From NCBI RefSeq assembly GCF_964340835.1, contig NZ_OZ204251.1: 64,000 nt of DNA; one strand, written 5' to 3'. Below are positions 61,723 through 64,000 of the stretch, piece by piece. The notes below the pieces were generated by a model, which saw only the letters and a program-made list of their open reading frames with translations, had not been told where the DNA came from and searched no databases. The position numbers and the translations under genes were made by a program. Numbering within the stretch: the first letter of the stretch is position 1; each line of letters starts with the position of its first letter. This DNA comes from Bombilactobacillus bombi. Lineage in GTDB: Bacteria; Bacillota; Bacilli; Lactobacillales; Lactobacillaceae.

Positions 61723-61812
61723 AAAAACTAATTTATCATACTCAGAAATTAAAACAACCCTGCTTAAAGGGCTGTAGAGCAAAAAGTGTTTCATCTAAAA
61801 AAACATTAATAA

Positions 61813-61853
61813 AAAGTCCATTATTGACAAATTATCAATAATGAACTTTTATA
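61813..61853 (-). terminator. Terminator of the FGGY kinase gene
   Basis: AAGTCCATTATTG and CAATAATGAACTT form a hairpin; T residues follow on the minus strand. Confidence 0.75.
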
Positions 61854-61858
61854 TTTGT

Positions 61859-63397
61859 TTAATTATTTTGATATTTACGTTGGTATTTAGCAATTGCTTG
61901 ATATTCATTAGACAAATGCTTATTTAACCGGAGATAAATAGGGAATAGTTCCTGATATCGTTGAACAGCTTCATAATTTGGTATAAAAGTCTGTTGTAAA
62001 TTAATATTATTTTGAATATGAGACCAATCAGTTTCTAATCCCAAAGCAATTTTCGCTAAAAACATCGCAGCTAAACAACCACTTTCATGAATTTGAGGAA
62101 TACTAATTTTTTGATTAAAAACATCTGCTAAGATTTGTCCACCTAAAGTCGATTGAACAAATCCTCCAGTTACTAAAATTTGTTGAGGCGCAGGAACTAT
62201 TTGCTTCAAAGTGGTTGCTACTGTATAAATATTAAAGACAATACCTTCCAACACTGCTCTTAGCATATCAGCACGTGTATGATGTCGATTTAAACCGTAA
62301 AATGAGCCTCGAGCATCAGCATTCCACAAAGGCGCTCGCTCTCCTCCTAAATAAGGATGAAATAATAATCCTCGCGCTCCCACAGGTGAAGTGGCAGCAA
62401 TCTTATTTAACAAATCAAAATCATTAATTTTTAAGAGTTGAGCCGTCGTATGTTGATCCTTAAATAAAGCATTTTTAGCCCAATCAAATATAATACCGCC
62501 ATTATTCAAAGGACCACCAATAAGATATTGGCCATGCAAAATCGGATAACAAAATAAACGTGCTTTTTGATCCAATATTGGCTGCGGACTAACCGTTCGA
62601 ACTGCTGCCGAAGTGCCAATATTAATTGTTAAAGTATCAGTTTGTAAGCCACTTAATCCTAAGGTTGATAAGGCTCCATCAGTAGCTCCCATTACTGTTG
62701 TAACATTAGTACTCAAACCTGTAGCTTGAGCATACTTAGAGCGTAAACCCGTAATTTTCGTGGTAATTGGTACTAGTGGTGGTAATTGTTCTTCCTTAAC
62801 TCCAGCAATAGCTAACAATTTTGGATCCCAGGTCAGAGTTTGTAGATTCATTAAGCCTGTTGAGGCTGCCATCGACTGTTCTTCCTGTAATTTTCCAGTA
62901 TAACGCCAAATTAAATATTCTTTGATGCCAACCCAATAAGCAGCTTTTTGAAAAAGTTGAGCTTGCTGCTTTTGAAGCCATAATAACTTGTAAATTGGTC
63001 CCATGGGATGAATTGGTAAACCGGTACGTTGATAAATCTTTAATCCAACACCGGTTTCTTTCAATTCTTGCGTAATCGCAGCGGCACGATTATCAGCCCA
63101 AGTCATTACTCGCATTAAAGGATGATAATCCGTATCTAAAGCTAATAAGCTATGCTGTTGAGCAGACCAGGAAAGTGCTATTACTTCATTTCCTGCAACT
63201 TGAGCATTAATAATCACTTGGTTAATCACTTTTAAACTGGCCTGAAAAATTTCTTCTGCATCCTCTTCCGCCATATCGGGACTATCTTGATACATTGGAT
63301 AACTGGCGCTTGCTTGCCCTAAAGCTTTCCCAGCCAAATTATATAAAATAGCTTTTGTATTTGTGGTCCCAACGTCAATTCCAATAATATAACTCAA
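61859..63397 (-). CDS. FGGY-family carbohydrate kinase, probable gluconokinase
   Basis: A 512-residue ATP-dependent sugar kinase. The N-terminal phosphate-1 motif is IIGIDVGTTNTKAILY, then the substrate loop VMTWADNRAA, GATDGALSTLGL and NIGTSAAVRTVS, and the C-terminal adenosine region ILVTGGFVQSTLGGQILADVFN. The combination best fits gluconokinase (gluconate to 6-phosphogluconate, which would feed the phosphoketolase pathway). Xylulokinase is the main alternative. Start TTG 63397 follows AAGGTG by five bases. No gluconate permease is adjacent. Confidence 0.83.
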   Translation of the reverse strand: MSYIIGIDVGTTNTKAILYNLAGKALGQASASYPMYQDSPDMAEEDAEEIFQASLKVINQVIINAQVAGNEVIALSWSAQQHSLLALDTDYHPLMRVMTWADNRAAAITQELKETGVGLKIYQRTGLPIHPMGPIYKLLWLQKQQAQLFQKAAYWVGIKEYLIWRYTGKLQEEQSMAASTGLMNLQTLTWDPKLLAIAGVKEEQLPPLVPITTKITGLRSKYAQATGLSTNVTTVMGATDGALSTLGLSGLQTDTLTINIGTSAAVRTVSPQPILDQKARLFCYPILHGQYLIGGPLNNGGIIFDWAKNALFKDQHTTAQLLKINDFDLLNKIAATSPVGARGLLFHPYLGGERAPLWNADARGSFYGLNRHHTRADMLRAVLEGIVFNIYTVATTLKQIVPAPQQILVTGGFVQSTLGGQILADVFNQKISIPQIHESGCLAAMFLAKIALGLETDWSHIQNNINLQQTFIPNYEAVQRYQELFPIYLRLNKHLSNEYQAIAKYQRKYQNN

Positions 63398-63510
63398 TTT
63401 GTCACCTTCCTTAAACTCGAAAACTGTTTCAAAGAAAAAAACACTTCACCAAATAAATGCACTCAATATTCCTGATAATTTTATCATTAAAACACTTTCT
63501 TTCGGTAATA

Positions 63511-63553
63511 AAAAAATCTCACAATCATTAGTGTTTAACTAATAATTATGAGA
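63511..63553 (-). terminator. Terminator of the gene at the right edge
   Basis: TCTCACAATCATTAGT pairs with ACTAATAATTATGAGA (two mismatches), followed by T residues on the minus strand. Confidence 0.65.
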
Positions 63554-63586
63554 CAATCTAATCATGACATTGATTAACATTAATGT

Positions 63587-64000
63587 TTATTTTTCTACTA
63601 ATTTAAAGCTGCTCCAAGGTTTAATGTAGTCTAATAATGCTAGATCACTTTCAGCAATCTTCCCAATTACATTGCGTCGACCATCATTAGGGAAAGAACA
63701 CAAAGCAATTTGGAGTTCACCCTTATAGCGGGCATACTTATCGTTAACTACGATTACATCTCCGCGCTGAAAGTCAGCTTCATTATCATGTGCTGGAATA
63801 ATTTCGTCTTTATATTTAATGCGTGACATTGTGGAACGCACAAGATAAGCAGAAGCATCTCCTCGATACAATTGCAGTTCGTCCAAAGCAATCTTACGTT
63901 CTGTTCCATTTATGTTGGCATTGAATTCTAATTGCAAAAATGGTTCTGGAGCTTTAAATGCACTGGCAATTGCTTTAAGTTCTTCTTCTGAAGCATAGGC
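63587..64000 (-). CDS. C-terminal part of an unrecognised protein, cut by the window edge
   Basis: The frame is open from the right edge (AYASEEELKAIASAFKAPEP) to the stop at 63587, giving at least 138 residues; the start is outside. An internal TTG (63937) lies in the middle of the open frame and is not a likely start. The visible part has FNANINGTERKIALDELQLYRGD, PAHDNEADFQRGDVIVVNDKYARYKGELQIAL and ends DYIKPWSSFKLVEK. It is soluble with predicted beta-strands in the second half. I do not recognise the family and propose no function. Confidence 0.6.
   Translation of the reverse strand, partial: AYASEEELKAIASAFKAPEPFLQLEFNANINGTERKIALDELQLYRGDASAYLVRSTMSRIKYKDEIIPAHDNEADFQRGDVIVVNDKYARYKGELQIALCSFPNDGRRNVIGKIAESDLALLDYIKPWSSFKLVEK

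Noticed and set aside
1..64000. CRISPR arrays, prophage, rRNA or tRNA genes, intact insertion sequences
   Set aside because: No regularly spaced repeats, transposase or integrase genes, tRNA cloverleaf or rRNA sequence were recognised on either strand by eye. tRNAscan and repeat searches could not be run.

Overview
The window comes from a low-GC Gram-positive bacterium, most likely a heterofermentative member of the Lactobacillaceae. The signs are AT-rich DNA with strong GGAGG ribosome binding sites, frequent TTG and GTG starts, a phosphoketolase, several PTS operons, an MntH-Usp pair, and a D-Ala-D-Ala-type ligase with Phe where D-Ala-D-Ala enzymes have Tyr. No rRNA, tRNA, CRISPR array, prophage or intact insertion sequence was recognised. 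Species cannot be fixed from the sequence alone.

Layout. 1-2.2 kb: truncated oligoendopeptidase F, a universal stress protein and a tyrosine phosphatase. 2.2-6.9 kb: a nucleoside-type BMP ABC transporter operon. 7.1-12.1 kb: an L-ascorbate (ula) operon with a DeoR regulator. 12.3-15.5 kb: phosphoketolase and a GntR regulator. 15.7-19 kb: a GH73 autolysin with four SH3b repeats and a CNNM/CBS membrane protein. 19-20.5 kb: a small membrane protein, a gene remnant and class II fructose-bisphosphate aldolase. 20.7-24.7 kb: hydrolases and a P-type ATPase. 24.7-30.1 kb: Nudix, M42 peptidase, an orphan peptide-binding protein, a glycosyltransferase, a YueI-like protein and a second tyrosine phosphatase. 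30.2-34 kb: a csc-like sucrose operon (LacI regulator, GH32, LacY/CscB-type permease). 34-42.2 kb: NagA, Ddl, secreted proteins, RNase HI, a lipase-like hydrolase and cardiolipin synthase. 42.2-53.5 kb: an accessory hexuronate/glycoside island (GH31, a broken GH28, a GPH symporter, uxaC, uxuA, uxuB) with a divergent FCD-type GntR regulator. 53.5-57.3 kb: a membrane protein, an aldo/keto reductase, and mntH with usp. 57.3-63.4 kb: a beta-glucoside PTS operon with RpiR regulator and GH1, then an FGGY kinase. 63.6-64 kb: the 3' end of an unrecognised gene.

How the genes fit together. The region is dominated by sugar and sugar-acid uptake feeding a pentose-phosphate/phosphoketolase metabolism. 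The ula products lead to xylulose-5-phosphate, the substrate of the phosphoketolase encoded just upstream of the ula operon, although the two epimerases needed in between are not in this window. The hexuronate genes convert glucuronate to 2-keto-3-deoxygluconate, but the kinase and aldolase that follow are also not here. Several operons have a recognisable promoter with an overlapping or adjacent CcpA (cre) site or a candidate local operator.

The points most worth a second look are: a premature in-frame stop at codon 10 of the GH28 gene, the composition of the GH31/GH28/uronate island, Phe253 in Ddl (which predicts D-Ala-D-Lac peptidoglycan and intrinsic vancomycin resistance), an orphan peptide-binding protein without a lipobox, and the promoter/operator architectures of the ula and sucrose operons. 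No clearly new defence, mobile or RNA system was found.
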